Origin: Allolobophora icterica
Taxonomy: Eukaryota > Annelida > Clitellata > Crassiclitellata > Lumbricidae
Direction of reading: 5' to 3'
Assembly (NCBI GenBank): GCA_963556255.1
Contig: OY744616.1
Coordinates: forward strand, 4,336,898 to 4,400,897
Length of the DNA: 64,000 nt
How positions within the stretch are numbered: position 1 is the first letter of the stretch; the number at the start of each line of letters is the position of its first letter. Both the position numbers and the translations under genes were made by a program. The notes under the pieces are model-generated. The model did no database searches and was not told the DNA's origin. It saw nothing but the letters and a program-made list of their open reading frames with translations. Positions 46,073-59,600 of this stretch are shown here, piece by piece.

Positions 46073-47165
46073 GCTACGTATTTATTAAGGATACTAAACT
46101 CAATGCGTCTTCGCATGGGTAAATGATGGTAAAACTCGGCCACTGTTCTGCCCTGGTAGTGCCAGTCCAAGCCTCGAGAAAGGAGGAGGGCGATGCTAAT
46201 CATCTTTGATTCTTTGTTATGAAACAGCGTCGTTAGACAGCAACCAACCAGAAAATTGGCCTATGTCGTTAGACGCAATGAATAATGAAATAGGCCTACT
46301 GCAAAACGCTGTCAACCTGCACTCGAGATTTACGACACTAATTATTTTAACTAATTAGCTAAATATTTAACTAATTAGCTAAGTATTTAACTAGTAGCAA
46401 GCTAGGATAAACTTAACGAAAAGGTCAGCGAAAAATAATATGTCGTTATTCAAGGAGATAATACGACACCCAGTTTATAAATAATATACCTTTAAAATTT
46501 TTAAACCGATGCAAAATTTATCATTTACCCCAAACATCCAACCATTCGGTGAAAACTGTAAAAAAATTCTTGTCGACGTTAACGATTTTTCCTGCCAAAA
46601 ATTCTTGTTAAATTGTCGTTAAATTGTTGGATCCAATCCAAATGCGAGTTCGCTTTAGTTGAAGTAGATAAAGTCGTACTACATGACAAAAACTTCATAT
46701 GACCTAACGAATGCTCTACAAAAACATTTATTAACTATTTTAGCCACTGATACTGTTCTCACAGGCATTCTTTATACTAACATCCGTTAATCTCTTGCAG
46801 TTCTTCATTAATAAACTGTTTTTCTGATTTATAATCAATTGCCATGATTGTCTTTGTGAAGGTATGTTCTCCCGTCGCTTCTGTGTCGACAAGAGCTTGA
46901 AATAAACGAATTTGAATTGATTGATTCCCAAGGTCGACGTCAACTGGCTACCACAAGATGTCGTTAAACGCATTAAACGCATTGAATAATGCAGTGCTTT
47001 ATTGCCACGGTTGTAAATATTTAGACACCTGTAAAACGTGTTTTTCTTCTGCTATTTATACGTCAATCGCGTTGCGCAACCAATACGATGTCAAACAATC
47101 CCTTTAATCTAATTAATTAATTCAATCCCAATGACGCCAGTGTCATTGGTAGCAGTAGTTTCAGT

Positions 47166-48160
47166 TTAACGACACTCAGATAACATATATCACTCTGGCA
47201 GTGCCAGTCCCAACCCTGGATGAAGGGGGAAGGCGACGCTAATGATCTATGTTATCAGTGTCGTTAAACTGCGTTTTTGAGGTGCGTGCAAAGTGAACAA
47301 GGGAACAAGATCCAGAGGGGTCACGCAGGCAGAGTCAGACGGCTATCGTGGACGGTTTTTAGACCTGGAGCAGGGCTTTTAAAACAAACGATGATAATGA
47401 TAACGATAATGATGATGACAACAACATCAACAACAACTTCTACAACAGCCGAAACGTTTTAGTCATCAACTTGCACGAGATACGCTGCTGCCATCTGTCA
47501 CTTTGATTGCTAACTATAGTCACACACACTCACAGCCCCGAATATAACAAGAGTCGATATGAGATCAGTCAACAGCAAAAAACGCACAGCATAACTGTTC
47601 AGATAAACAGTACCCAGTAGCAAGGACTTTCAATAACAAGTACTTTCAGTACCGGCTAGTTTTAAGTACCGAGTACTTTTAGCAGCGAGTGCTTTCGCTG
47701 CTAAATGGTTTCAGTACAGAGTTCTTTTGGGTACCACGCAATATCAGTACTAAATCATTTCAGTACTAAGTAAATCCAGTACTCAATCACTTCAGTACTT
47801 GTACAGTACCTTCAGTAATCAACCGTTTCATAACTTAGCACTTTCACTGCTCAGTACCGTATGCTTTAATTTCCGACTACTTTCAGTACTGTTTTCAGTA
47901 CCGAATACTCTGAGAGTAGTTTCTCAGTACCTTTAAACTTCACTTCAATTAATGGTAGTTAATTTTGTAGCTGTGTTTGCACACAAATTACTTTCGACTT
48001 CAAATACATTGACAATTCCTTATAAGAACCAAATTTACAGAAAAGGATTTTAAAGCGACTCCACAAAAACTCCCATTTCAGTCCATTGTTCAAAGAGCAG
48101 GCAAACAGTCTTTACTCTGCAGTATGCCCATAAGGGGCCCATGTGGTACCCATATCCTCG
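47166..48160. repeat. C module and 'cagtac' minisatellite
   Basis: 47190-47275 is a reverse C module. From about 47610 to 47945 a degenerate short repeat of 'tttcagtactcagtac' kind dominates. No gene is seen. Confidence 0.6.
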
Positions 48161-48560
48161 AGGTATGGTAAGGTAAGGTTGAGGTAACAGTCGGGGTAAG
48201 GACAAGTATGGCAATGTAAAGTATGGTAAGAACAGCAAGAACAGGTGTGGTAAGGTATAGCAAGATAACCTAAGCCTCTGTAAGGTATGGTAAGATATGG
48301 TAAATACAGGTATGGTAATTATGAGAAGGTAAGTTAATGTAAGGTATGGTAAGATATGGTAAGTACAGGTATGGTAAGGTGTGACAAAGTAATGTAACCA
48401 TAATCGTAAACTCCACATTTCTAAAGCGCTACTCTAAGGCTATGCACAGGGCACCAGCTTATTCACAAGCGCCAGGTAAGCAATTAAGGTAAGGCAAGGT
48501 AAGTGTACAGGTATGAAAAGGTATCACAAGGTAAGGTACGGTAACAAACAGCGATCAATC
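48161..48560. repeat. Degenerate GGTAAG/GGTATGGTAAG repeat with a retroposon end
   Basis: Imperfect 'gtaaggtatggtaagat' units surround a copy of the TTACGAT-tailed retroposon end at 48398-48475. Confidence 0.75.
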
Positions 48561-48904
48561 ATTAATTACAGATCTCTAAGAGTCGGCTCCATAAAACGTT
48601 TTTCTACCTGATTACCAAAAAAACTGCCACCGCAAAAATACAAACAGCAAATCAATCGGAAACAAAAACACAACAAATAAACTGGACTACATTAACGCGC
48701 TTTAGTTTTCATAACGATTGTTCAGAACAGACTATGTAACGGTTTTCCTGATGCGAGTCCGACAATCACGTTCGTAAACCTACAGTTGGATAAAAAAAAA
48801 TACGTGCGACACAGATTATTCGAGCATGTACAGTAAATTATATCGAACAGAATACACACACCAGAAATTTGTACAAACAATGGTTGTTCCGTAGCAAAAC
48901 AAAC

Positions 48905-49295
48905 CCTGCGGTTTGGTTAACTGGCAAACGATCGGTTCTGAAGGATTGCGGAAAATTGATCTATATGGTTTTGGTTAAACGGAAGAAAATAAGTTTTGGA
49001 TGAATGCAAACAAATGATCGATACGGTTTGGTTAACCAGCATATTATCGGTTTTGAAGGATTGCAGAAAATGATCGATATGGTTTGGTTAACCAGCGGCC
49101 AGCAGATTATAGCTTTTGAAAGTTTGCAGAAAATGATCAATTCAGTTTGGTTAACCACCAGATTATCGGATTTCAAGGATTACAGAAAATGATCGATTTG
49201 GTCTGGTTAACCAGCGCGTTTGGTTTTGAAAGGGAGTGAAAAATGATCACCTCAGTTTTGGTTAACCGGCATTTGATCGGTTTGAAGGATTGTAA
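48905..49295. repeat. Minisatellite of about 60 bp, six diverged units
   Basis: Units contain 'tttggttaaccagc', 'ttatcggttttgaaggattg' and 'cagaaaatgatcgat'. Minus-strand frames across it are repeat artefacts. Confidence 0.85.
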
Positions 49296-51254
49296 ATTCA
49301 AGACGGTTTTGTTGTCTGCAAGTGTAAAAGTAATTCCTCCTAAAAGCACGTAAAGTATCACTGAAACATGCATAACTACCCAATTCACACAAAACGTAGT
49401 GTTCTATCAGACACTGTCCTTCAAAAGGCTAATTACAGTTCACCAAAATGCCAAAGTTGACCTGATTATAACTTTGTTTTGGTGCGTCATTTAATGATGC
49501 TACTGGCCCTATAGAAGTTGCTAATTAATAATTAATTAATTAATTAATGGCAGTTGATAATTAATAATAACATTGACTGCAAGTTAAGACCAATCAATAA
49601 TGGATGCAAGTACACTATAGGCTATAGGCCACAGTGACCGTTATCTGGTCGTTCCAGACCCTGTGGTCACAGCCAGACAATTGTCTCCAATCACATATTA
49701 TCTGAAAGGTCACATTATTCTTTGGCTATAGGCCACAGTGACCGTTATCTGGCTAAACGGTGTCTTGTCATTCCAGACACTGCATTAGCGAGTTGTTAAT
49801 GCATAGACATGAAATGCGGAAACGAATGAAACGATTTTGCCCAATGGGTCTCGCTTCCCATTGGCTTTGTTCATTTCCTTCGCAAATCTCCGCAACCAAA
49901 AAAATCATACAACAAAATCTAATTTAAATTAAACTTAAAGATTAAATTCTAAGAAAAGAATGAACTTGGTTTTTGCAAAGTGCATATAACTCGGTTTTAC
50001 GAACGAAAAGGTTTTCGTCAAAAAACTAACAACGTCTCTTTAAACAGAAGCCTTAAAATAAACGAGGTTCCAATAAACAAAAGCTCGCAAGAATTTTATA
50101 AACCGACTAATGAGGTTTTTGTAAACAATTAGGATTTCGTCAAACAAACTAATGAGGTGTTCAGCAAGAAAGCAGCAAGGTTTTAACAAGTTTTAAAAAC
50201 AAGCGTGAAAAGAAAGGGCTCGTCTGATTTAACAGCAAAGAGGTACATCGCGTCGGTTCACGACCTCCGAGCTATGAACTTTAACCTGCTGCCATTCAGT
50301 CAGTTAACTTTCCCAGAGGTAATAAACTAAGAATAGTCCCTTGAGCTAGCCTGAGAGACGGTCATGGGGATGACGCATTAGCAACTTCAATTTCTTAACC
50401 TCGGCGAATGAGGCCCGGTGGCCAGCCCTCTCCCTTGCCGTCTCATCTTCCCATGACAGTGTATGGTAGGTGTACTCATTACTGCTGAACTGGTTTTCAC
50501 AGCAGTGGAACTGCCATTAGACACAGCAACTCCGAGCCCTTCACTTCTGAATAACCTACACTGAGGTCCACATAAATAGCATCACCTCCATACATTTTCA
50601 TTCAAAACATGTTGAAACAATACAGCTGAGACCAACTGCTTTCGTAACTGAAACCATAATCCACACGCGCTTTGCCAAGGTCATTGGAAAAACTGATCAA
50701 TTCGTCTCCATAAAAAACCAACATCATGAACCAGGAGGCTACGCTTACAGCCAAGAGAAAATTTAGCACAAGATGTGTTCAGACAAGAATATACAATGTG
50801 ATGACGATGATGAAGAATAGGAGAAAGTAGAAGAAGAAAAATAGGAAATAGTAGTAGTAGTAGTAGCTGTGGTAGTAGTAGTACTAATAGTAGCGATGGT
50901 GGTAGCAGTATTTGGAGTAGAAGTAGTAGTAGTAGCAGTAGTAATAGCACTGTTGTACTTACAGAAAAAGTAATAGTACTAACAGGAGTAGTAAAAGTAG
51001 TGGCAAGAGTGATAGTAGCAGAAGTAGAAGATGATAGTGATGCTCATGATGCTGGCATGTAGGTACAGCACAGAGAGTAAAATTTGCAATTTAAACCTAA
51101 GAAAACAACCAAGTAAGACAATTGAAGATGAAATTAAATGAGCTGCCGTTTTAATGTGACATAAACAAAAAATATGGGTAGCTGAGTGGCACCCTAACCC
51201 CTAACAAACCCTAACCCTAACCCAGCAACAACAAAACATTCCTGATACGAACAT
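49296..51254. other. Non-coding stretch with short repeats
   Basis: SINE-like fragment at 49450-49525; direct repeat of 'ctataggccacagtgaccgt' at 49620 and 49724; degenerate 'aaacaaactaatgaggt' repeats at 50030-50200; SINE remnant at 50340-50440 (minus); AGT-rich microsatellite at 50845-51030; telomere-like 'ccctaaccctaaccc' at about 51190-51225. No exon is recognised. Confidence 0.5.
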
Positions 51255-51435
51255 GGGATGCACCAGCTTAGGCATAGCACTATCTAATTACAAAGCATCA
51301 ATTGACAGCGCTGAGCAATTGCGAGCGGACCTGCCCAAGGTTCCTACACAGTAACCGTCTCAGAGGAGGAGGATCGAACCCGTACTCTCTGCATTACAAG
51401 GCGAGCGCTCTAACCAATCGTACAGTGTCCCGCAG
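51255..51435 (-). mobile_element. tRNA-headed SINE
   Basis: Read on the minus strand: A box within 'acgattggttagagcgctcg', B box 'gggttcgatcc', then 'ggaaccttgggcaggtccgc' and 'caattgctcagcgctgtcaa'. Same family as 53705-53890 and 62665-62855. Confidence 0.82.
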
Positions 51436-51437
51436 TT

Positions 51438-51675
51438 TATCATTATTATTATTATTCCGGATATTTCTATAGCGCCTCTCGAAGTCTACTACTACTCAGA
51501 GGCGCTCCCGACTACAGCATTTGATACTGTGCCGGAATTTTCACGCCGAAGCGCCACGAGCAATTGCGAGTGAAGGACTTGCCCAAGGTCCGTACGCAGC
51601 GGCTAGAGTGGGATTCGAACCTGCAACCCTCCGGTCACAAGGCGCCGAACTTACCACTGAGCCACCATGCCCCAC
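51438..51675 (-). mobile_element. SINE with tRNA head and LINE-derived 3' hairpin
   Basis: Minus strand, in order: A box 'tggctcagtgg', B box 'ggttcgaatcc', core 'ggaccttgggcaagtccttc' and 'actcgcaattgctc', then the tail 'gggagcgcctctgagtag' ... 'gagaggcgctatag' and AAT repeats. The tail equals the 3' end of the LINE at 20.9-22.2 kb. The close copy at 60203-60434 differs at few positions. Confidence 0.9.
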
Positions 51676-52577
51676 CAACATTATACATACACCCACTTGA
51701 TTTTTTCTAAAATATTAATCACCTATCAGGTCTCATCCTTATATAGCATCAGTTCACACCGTTTTAAAGGTGTCTACAACGGCCAATCTAACCAATAGGC
51801 TACCATGTCCACAGTCCCCTTAAAGGATACACTTCCTTCAAAGTGTACAGAATGATAGTACTTCACCAGTAGAAAGAAATACTCTGTAAGAGACGGCTCC
51901 TTTTAAACCGAGCGAAAAAGAAAGTACAGTGTAGACCCAATTAACATGAAGCCATCAAAGGAGGTGCCTGGCGATACAGCGTGTAAACCAGCTGTAATTA
52001 ACTCTAAATTAATTAATTCTCTTGTTGTCTTGTTCTGCACTTTAACAGGGAAAATGCTGAAAAAAGTCAAATATATAGCACTACACTCCAGTTCTTGTAC
52101 AGGATGCTAACCAAAAGTTAATAGCTTCAGGGACATAACACCACTTCGTAATGTAAAGTTATGTAATCATAGAATTATAAACTGCCTCTTTAAGAAAAAC
52201 TCATCAACCTAACAATGGAAAACACGGATCGTAATAAGCGGAATGGGATCATGTGGATGAGTCCGCACTGTACTTTCTTGCTGCAAAAGCAACAAATTCA
52301 TAAGTAACATTCAATAAAATTAATTTATATATTGCTAAGAAAACAAGATTCTGTGCACGGAGGCACGGTCTCTAAATTGAAAACACACTGTTAAGTTGGT
52401 GCAGTTCTGAGAGCAGTTGAGACAACAACCGAACGACTTTAGCAACACGTTTAAATATCTGTTTTTTTCATGACAGTGTGGAGTCATTGACGCAAAGGGG
52501 GTTGTTGGGGGAGACGACTTATGACACAGCGTATCAAATGATGCTGTGAAAGTCCATATTTTGTAGGGCACATTAAC
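51676..52577. other. Non-coding stretch
   Basis: An A module at 51745-51780; otherwise nothing recognised. Confidence 0.4.
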
Positions 52578-52739
52578 GAGACAGACAGACAGACAGACAG
52601 CAAACAGACAGTGAGACAGACAGACAAAGAGACATATAGACAGACGGACAAACAGGCAGACATATAGACAGAGACAGACATACAGACAGACACAAAAGAA
52701 GATACATGCAGACAGACGGACAGACATACAGCCAGTCAA

Positions 52740-52771
<32 letters not shown>

Positions 52772-52965
52772 TGAGACAGACGGACAAACAGACATATAGA
52801 CAGAGACAGACATACAGACAGACATACAGTCAGACAGACTCAAAAGAAGATACATGCAGAGACTGGCGGACAGACAGACATATACACCGATAGACAGACA
52901 TCCACACAGACAACAGAGAGAGTATAAACAGAGAGACACACAGACAGACACACAGACAGATGGGA
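52578..52965. repeat. (CAGA)n / GACA array
   Basis: About 390 bases of imperfect CAGA tetramers. Cys/Val/Ser/Leu frames on the minus strand are artefacts. Confidence 0.95.
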
Positions 52966-53530
52966 AGTCATTTAGGGGGACATAAAACCACTTCGCTTAA
53001 CCAGACCGGCACATAAACCAGAAGCGCGTGAATGTGTCCACACTGTACATGCTAAACCTTTTGAAAGCACTCACAAGCACATCGTACATGTGCACAAGAA
53101 CAAGAACATGTGCTAAACCTTCTGAATTGTTGAAGAAAAAACGAATTTCACACACCAAGAACAACATTCCCCACACATATGAACATTTCAGAAAACTGAC
53201 CCAAATCGCATCCAAATACATCAAACAGATTTCAAAAAGCCGCGGCACAGGGAGACACAACGCCAAAACTTTCTTAACATAACAGGGCGAGCTCGTTATC
53301 CGAAACCCTCGCTGCATACTGTCTCGCGTTCCCCGCACCCTACACCTTTTAGCAAAAACTACGGACACGCGGCTGCTTGACCAACTGGCCGATATACGCG
53401 AATAGCAAAGATTTAGAATAATCGAGCAGCACTGAGTCAGTTGTTGTTGCCTGCCAATCGCAACAGTCACTAGCCACGCCCACTCTGGGCTAGACTCCGC
53501 CTCCTCCTATCGCAAGACTCCGCCCACCGC

Positions 53531-53639
53531 TCAGGCAAAGTACATCACTTTGATAGTATCCGGATGAACGGATATTGCGCGCGCCATTGCTGCCAGGTTT
53601 CGTTCGTCGCTGTTACCGGACAGCTGACTACCTTCGGCA
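53531..53639 (-). CDS. Argonaute last exon, C-terminal tail
   Basis: Starts in phase 2 and reads '[20 protein letters not shown]' then '[16 protein letters not shown]' and TGA at 53531. The E-G-S ... A-x-A ... H-x-D-T ... MYFA pattern closes AGO proteins; 'AMARAI' is the invertebrate rather than the vertebrate form. The acceptor is TTTGTTTCAG. Confidence 0.93.
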
Positions 53640-56600
53640 CTGAAACAAAGAACAGTAATTAATTACAGTGTAACGATAGTGTAATCATAATTGCAATGTG
53701 TATAATCGTAAAGTGGTCAGAGTGTTTGACCACCAGCACGGAGATTGTTGGTCACGCCTCCCTGAGACGGTCACTGTGTAGGGACCTTGAGCAAATCCTT
53801 CTCTCACAATTGCTATGTGTCATCGATTGATGCTTCATCATTGGGACATTGGCATTTAATAAATGCATAATAATAATAATAAAAATATAAATAATAATAA
53901 ACCTGTCCTTCTGGCTAACAGGGCCTTTGGCCCCTTTTGGGTCTCCTGTGCAACCTTTAAATTTTTGTATCAACTTGATGGAAATGGTGACCTGTCTTAC
54001 TGAATAAAACATTAAATGAAATGAATGGTGAATGAAAACAACAAAAACAACAACATTAATAATAGTAATAAAACAATAAGAATAATGACCCAGGCTGTAA
54101 CATTGATAGTCTCATGACGCATTGACTATTGCATAATCCAGGCTACGTCAGTAATGGAAGACTTGTACTTCCATGGCACAAAACTGGAAGAAACATAACG
54201 ATAGACAACTCGGCTTTGACCAGCAATCAAAATTTCAGGCAGCACCAAAAGCCCGGTAGAAGCGCCGTGTAATCTGTCTGCGTACGTTTGAATAACTGAT
54301 TATTGTTCATCACAATAACAACATTTCGTGCAGTGAATATAACATTATATCATGATCCAAACATGTTGCATAACTGCATGCCCTCTCTCCCACCTAAACT
54401 TGGATCATTCATTTCCATGTTCTATTAAAATTGTAGAACTGGGGGCCGTGTTATCGATGGGGTCCATTAGACCCCAGGTGTGCTAAATGTGTTGGCTCGG
54501 AAGGTGTGCGTCATAGGGTTAAGCCAGCTCAAGCTGTCTTCACTCGAACGCATCTTCCACTGTCAACAAAACAATTCTCCTACCTGTCGTGCTCCTTCTC
54601 GACAAGATGATATCGAGCGCGGAATGCAACGAGATGCGCGTAGTAGGCCGGCGCCGGGATGGAGACGCTGCGGGTGCAGCGTACGTAGGTGTGGCACAAC
54701 TGATAGGTCAACATCTGAAGGTCGTCCGAATTGAAGTGGTTGTCATCCCAGAGAACGTGGTAATGTGACGGACGACTCGTTCCCTACATATGCGCAAACA
54801 CCAAATGTATGCATACATGCTAATATGCATACATGCATGCAATCATGTGGATACACAAGTAAGTATGTATATTTGTATGTTAGCCAGTGAATAATAAGTA
54901 ATGATAATAATAATATGTATAATATGATATACATGCACAACTCCACCTCATATATGTATGCACTATGACAAGTTGCGCTGTATGTATGTATCTATGTATG
55001 TATGTATGTAAGTATGCATTACGGACCTGCAATCACAAATTTTCAGTTTCAGGCAAATTTTCAGTTGAACCTCGAATCGGGGGTAAAAGTTTAAATTCGA
55101 ATCGAATCTCAAATCAAATCAGCAAGTACCAGTTCTATCTTACAGACTGTTCTTCTGGATATTGACCTGATTATGGCTTGGTCATGCTGTGCCATCGGTT
55201 GATGCCTTGTGCATCATACACCGGCGCAATAATAATAATCATAATAATTATAAAATATAATAATAATAATCTAGCATTTGTAGCGTGCCTAAACAAGATA
55301 AGAAAACGCACGAAAGCACGTAACTGTAGAAAGTAGTACACTAAATAATAATTAATTTTCGATAATAGTCATGTGTTTATACACTATACAATAAATAACT
55401 TATTTGAAACTCGTCATAATACACGAATATACACCGTGTCTCAAAATAAACTGTGCAAAATTGTTTATGTCAGAACTTCGTCAAATTTCCATCAATTTTA
55501 ATAATTTTTGGTAGGTAGATGGCGAAATGGCTGAAATTTTATGCTATACATAAATTTTCCACCTCACCTGACTCATGTCACCGCACTACCTTGTTAAACA
55601 CAGATGTACCAATTTCTTATATAACGCTAACATTTTAACAACTAGAGTGCTCAGATTTTGTTCATCAATTCGTTAGACGGCGTCAGATGTTATTTAATAA
55701 ATTTATAATTTTAACTAGTCTACCCTCAGAATAGCTGGCAATCATTATTTACGTATTAATGACGTAACTGTTTATTTTAAGCTGCGCTATCGTTGATTAA
55801 AACTGGTGTTTTCGATCGTTTTTACGTCCGTACATCTGTGTTCAACAAGGTAGTGCGGTGACATGAGTCAGGTGAGGTGGAAAATTTATGTATAGCATAA
55901 TATTTCAGCCATTTTGCCATCTACCAACGAAAAATTATTAAAATTGGTGGAAATTTGAGGAAGTTCTGACAGAAACAATTTTGCACAGTTTATTTTGAGA
56001 CACGGTGTATATCTTCTATGGCAACAAAACTTTTGTAATTGTAGTCACAAGACGTCGTTAAGTACAAAATTATACTAAAATTTATACCTTGATTAGACAC
56101 CTTTAAATCGCCCTCACCCAGGCTATATTTTCATTTTCGTTTAATCGGTAGTTTATGCTCTCGATAACATATGGCTTACGGTCAACCTCAACGGCTCTGG
56201 CATCCCAAGATGTTGTTAAACAATGATTACTAATGATATTCCCTCACAGAAACAGTGGATAATAAAATATTATTAATTAATAATTCACGAATATCTTCGA
56301 AAATCAGATACTTTCAATTGCTTATCGACCATAGGCTGCTATCCAGAAGATCAGTCTTATGGACTGATCTTCTGGATATTCACCTGATTATGGCTTGGAT
56401 TTGTTGTGCCATCGGTTGAAGACTTGTGCATTAGACACTGGCGCAATAGAAGTTACTAATCACAATTAATCAAAAGCAAACATTACCTGTATTCCAGCAT
56501 GACTACAAAGATAGAAGTCAAACTCTGTCGGATGTGTGATTCCAACATCGACTGTGGTTCCGGCCGGAATATTACCGCTCTTTCCGATCTGACAAGACAA

Positions 56601-59600
56601 TGACAAACACCAATAACACATTTTTTTAAATTTCACAAGTGTTTTCCACTAAAGGACAATGCTTTCGATGAAGATAATAGAAATTGTTTTGCTTGATTCT
56701 GATCAATCCTCAACATTACTTAACTGGAACTCAGTGGAATCTGTCACGTTTGAAGTGCTTTCAAACTTCAAACACTCCATAGTGCTTGTCTTCTTATGAA
56801 AGCATACACACACCTGTAACAACACACAAACGCACACAGACACACACAGACAGAGACAGACACATACACACAGACACACACAGGCAGACACACACAGACA
56901 GACATACAAAACACACACACAGACGCATACAGGCACACAGACAACTACAGACACATAGAGACACACACAGACAGATACTCACAGACAGACACACACATAC
57001 ACATGCATTCAAACATCATGCAGTCTGCTCCAACCTGATCTTTCTTGTCGGCACAGAACAGTCGCGTGTGATGTCTCTTCTGAACTACGATGAACGTGAT
57101 CCCCGGTTGGTATCCGACCTCCAGCTTCATGCATGCCTCACGGATCGCTCGCAGCTCGTGAACGAGCACCTGCATGAACTGTCCCTCGCTCACTCCATCA
57201 CGGTAGAAGATGATGCGGGTCGGCTTGAAGTGGGTCGACCGATAGAACTGCATCAGCAGCTCACGGACCATCGTCGACAGGTCCTGGATGATCTCCTGAC
57301 GGTGAGGCTGGACGCGCACGGTCGCCGAGTAACGACTCGGGTGAGCGTCCATGCTCGCCACCACCTGAAAGCAGGAATGGCTAATGTAAAGTAATGTGCA
57401 GGAATGGCTAATGTAAAGTAATGTGCAGGAATGGCTAATGTAAAGTAATGTGCAGGAATGGCTAATGTAAAGTAATGTCAATCAATCAATCAACTAGACA
57501 TTTATATAGCGCGCTCTTCAAAGCAACTATTCAGAGGCGCTCCTAATGTGCAGGAATGGCTAATGTAAAGTAATGTGCAGGAATGGCTAATGTAAAGTAG
57601 TGTGCAGGAATGGCTAATGTAAAGTAATGTGCAGGAATGGCTAATGTAAAGTAATGTGCAGGAATGGCTAATGTAAAGTAATGTGCAGGTATGGCTAATG
57701 TAAAGTAATGTGCAGGAATGGCTAATGTAAAGTAATGTGCAGGAATGGCTAATGTAAAGTAATGTGCAGGAATGGCTAATGTAAAGTAATGTCAATCAAT
57801 CAATCAACTAGACATTTATATAGCGCGCTCTTCAAAGCAACTATTCAGAGGCGCTCCTAATGTGCAGGAATGGCTAATGTAAAGTAATGTGCAGGAATGG
57901 CTAATGTAAAGTAATGTGCAGGAATGGCTAATGTAAAGTAATGTCAATCAATCAATCAACTAGACATTTATATAGCGTGCTCTTCAAAGCAACTATTCAG
58001 AGGCGCTCCTAATGTGCAGGAATGGCTAATGTAAAGTAATGTGCAGGAATGGCTAATGTAAAGTAATGTGCAGGAATGGCTAATGTAAAGTAATGTGCAG
58101 GTATGGCTAATGTAAAGTAATGTGCAGGAATGGCTAATGTAAAGTAATGTGCAGGAATGGCTAATGTAAAGTAGTGTGCAGGAATGGCTAATGTAAAGTA
58201 ATGTGCAGGAATGGCTAATGTAAAGTAATGTGCAGGAATGGCTAATGTAAAGTAATGTGCAGGTATGGCTAATGTAAAGTAATATGCACATAAAGACACA
58301 GGGTGTGCAAGAGTTCAGTGGCTGGCATGTCAGACTATTACGACCCTGTTTAATGTTATCACGAATACTTGGTAATAATTGGCAAAGACGTCAATAAGAT
58401 TTCGTATAATATATAATATTTATTATAACTATATCATTATTATGGGACACTGTATGTTCTGTGCCTTGTAACCAGAGGGTTGCAGCTTCGAATCTACCTG
58501 AAGCCAAAGCATAGTGACCTTGGACAAGTCATATTGTTGATAGTTTATTACAGATATCTGAAAGAAAGATTAGTCTGACATACGGCAGCGATCGATGGCT
58601 TCGAACAGTACTCGATGGGTGGCAGCTGCGTGCTGTCACCGCCAACGATTATGACTGGGTCTGATGACTGCTGCTAATAACAATCAAACTCTTTGTTTAA
58701 GATTTCTTTTCTTCAATTCCTTCATTATTTCATTTTCCAACTTACACACAAACAGAGAAATAAATATATTGAAGCTGACTTGTCATTAACAAAACAGATT
58801 ACTAAACTGACAGATTCACCCGATTTTATGAGATCTCTGTCATTAGAGTTAATGAAAAGATATAATGATCACACACATATATTATATACAGATGGATCAA
58901 AATTTGAAATTTTCCTATGTATTCTGTGGAATATATACATATTCATATACAATGAGAGAGACAGACAGACAGAGAGACAGAGACAGCGAGACAGAGACAG
59001 ACAGACAAAGAGAGAGGGAGAAGAATGAGAGAAAACGAGAGAAAGATTGTGAGAAAGAAGACAGATAATGAGAAAAAGAGAGGTAGAGAATGTGAGAGAT
59101 AATGAGTGATGAGAGAGAGACAAAGAATAAGACAGAGAATGAAAGACAATGAAACAGAGACAGACAGACACACAGACAGAGACAGACAGACAGACAGAGA
59201 CAGATAGACAGACAGACAGAGACAGACAGACAGACCAGATACACGTAGAGATACATCAATGTGTTGACAATTCTCAATACTCACCATTGACAGTGATGGC
59301 TTGAATCGGTCACCAGATGGCGGATGAGTGACGTCAGCTCCAAGAAATATAACAGGTTCACGGAATACAGAAGGGCTACAAAAGAGAGGAATGACAAATC
59401 TAGCTCAACAGAGGCTGAGGGAAAGCGACACATCGTCTAAATGATTCACAACTTAAATTGGTTTGCTTCTTACCTCTGCAATCGGTCTCAGCAAATGGGT
59501 ATTGGTTCTACTCGATCGGATCCTTCTCTCTGCACTGCTGGTGTCCCTCGGGGTTCTGTTTTCGGACCCCTACTATTTACAATCTTCACTTCACCAATCA

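Larger units (their letters stand above)
45227..47165. repeat. Segmental duplication, copy 2 (expanded by insertions)
   Basis: Homologous to 41085-42225. It is longer because a LINE remnant (45480-45740), a hAT MITE (45768-46072) and a C module (46137-46225) lie between its two halves. Confidence 0.85.
54784..56486. other. Argonaute intron 7
   Basis: Contains a SINE-like element at 55145-55235, the long-TIR element at 55432-56007, reverse B-A modules at 56030-56125 and a B module at 56180-56230, and a SINE-like element at 56355-56465. Confidence 0.6.

Noticed and set aside
51610..51675. tRNA gene at 51.6 kb (and at 60.4 kb)
   Set aside because: A and B boxes are present, but the cloverleaf is not completed and each is followed by a SINE core and a LINE tail.
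52335..52951. Cys/Val/Ser/Leu-rich reading frames
   Set aside because: Translations of CAGA/GACA tetramer arrays.
57502..58299. Repeat protein 'TLLYISHSC' on the minus strand
   Set aside because: A 27-bp unit is divisible by three, so all frames stay open; it lies in an Argonaute intron.
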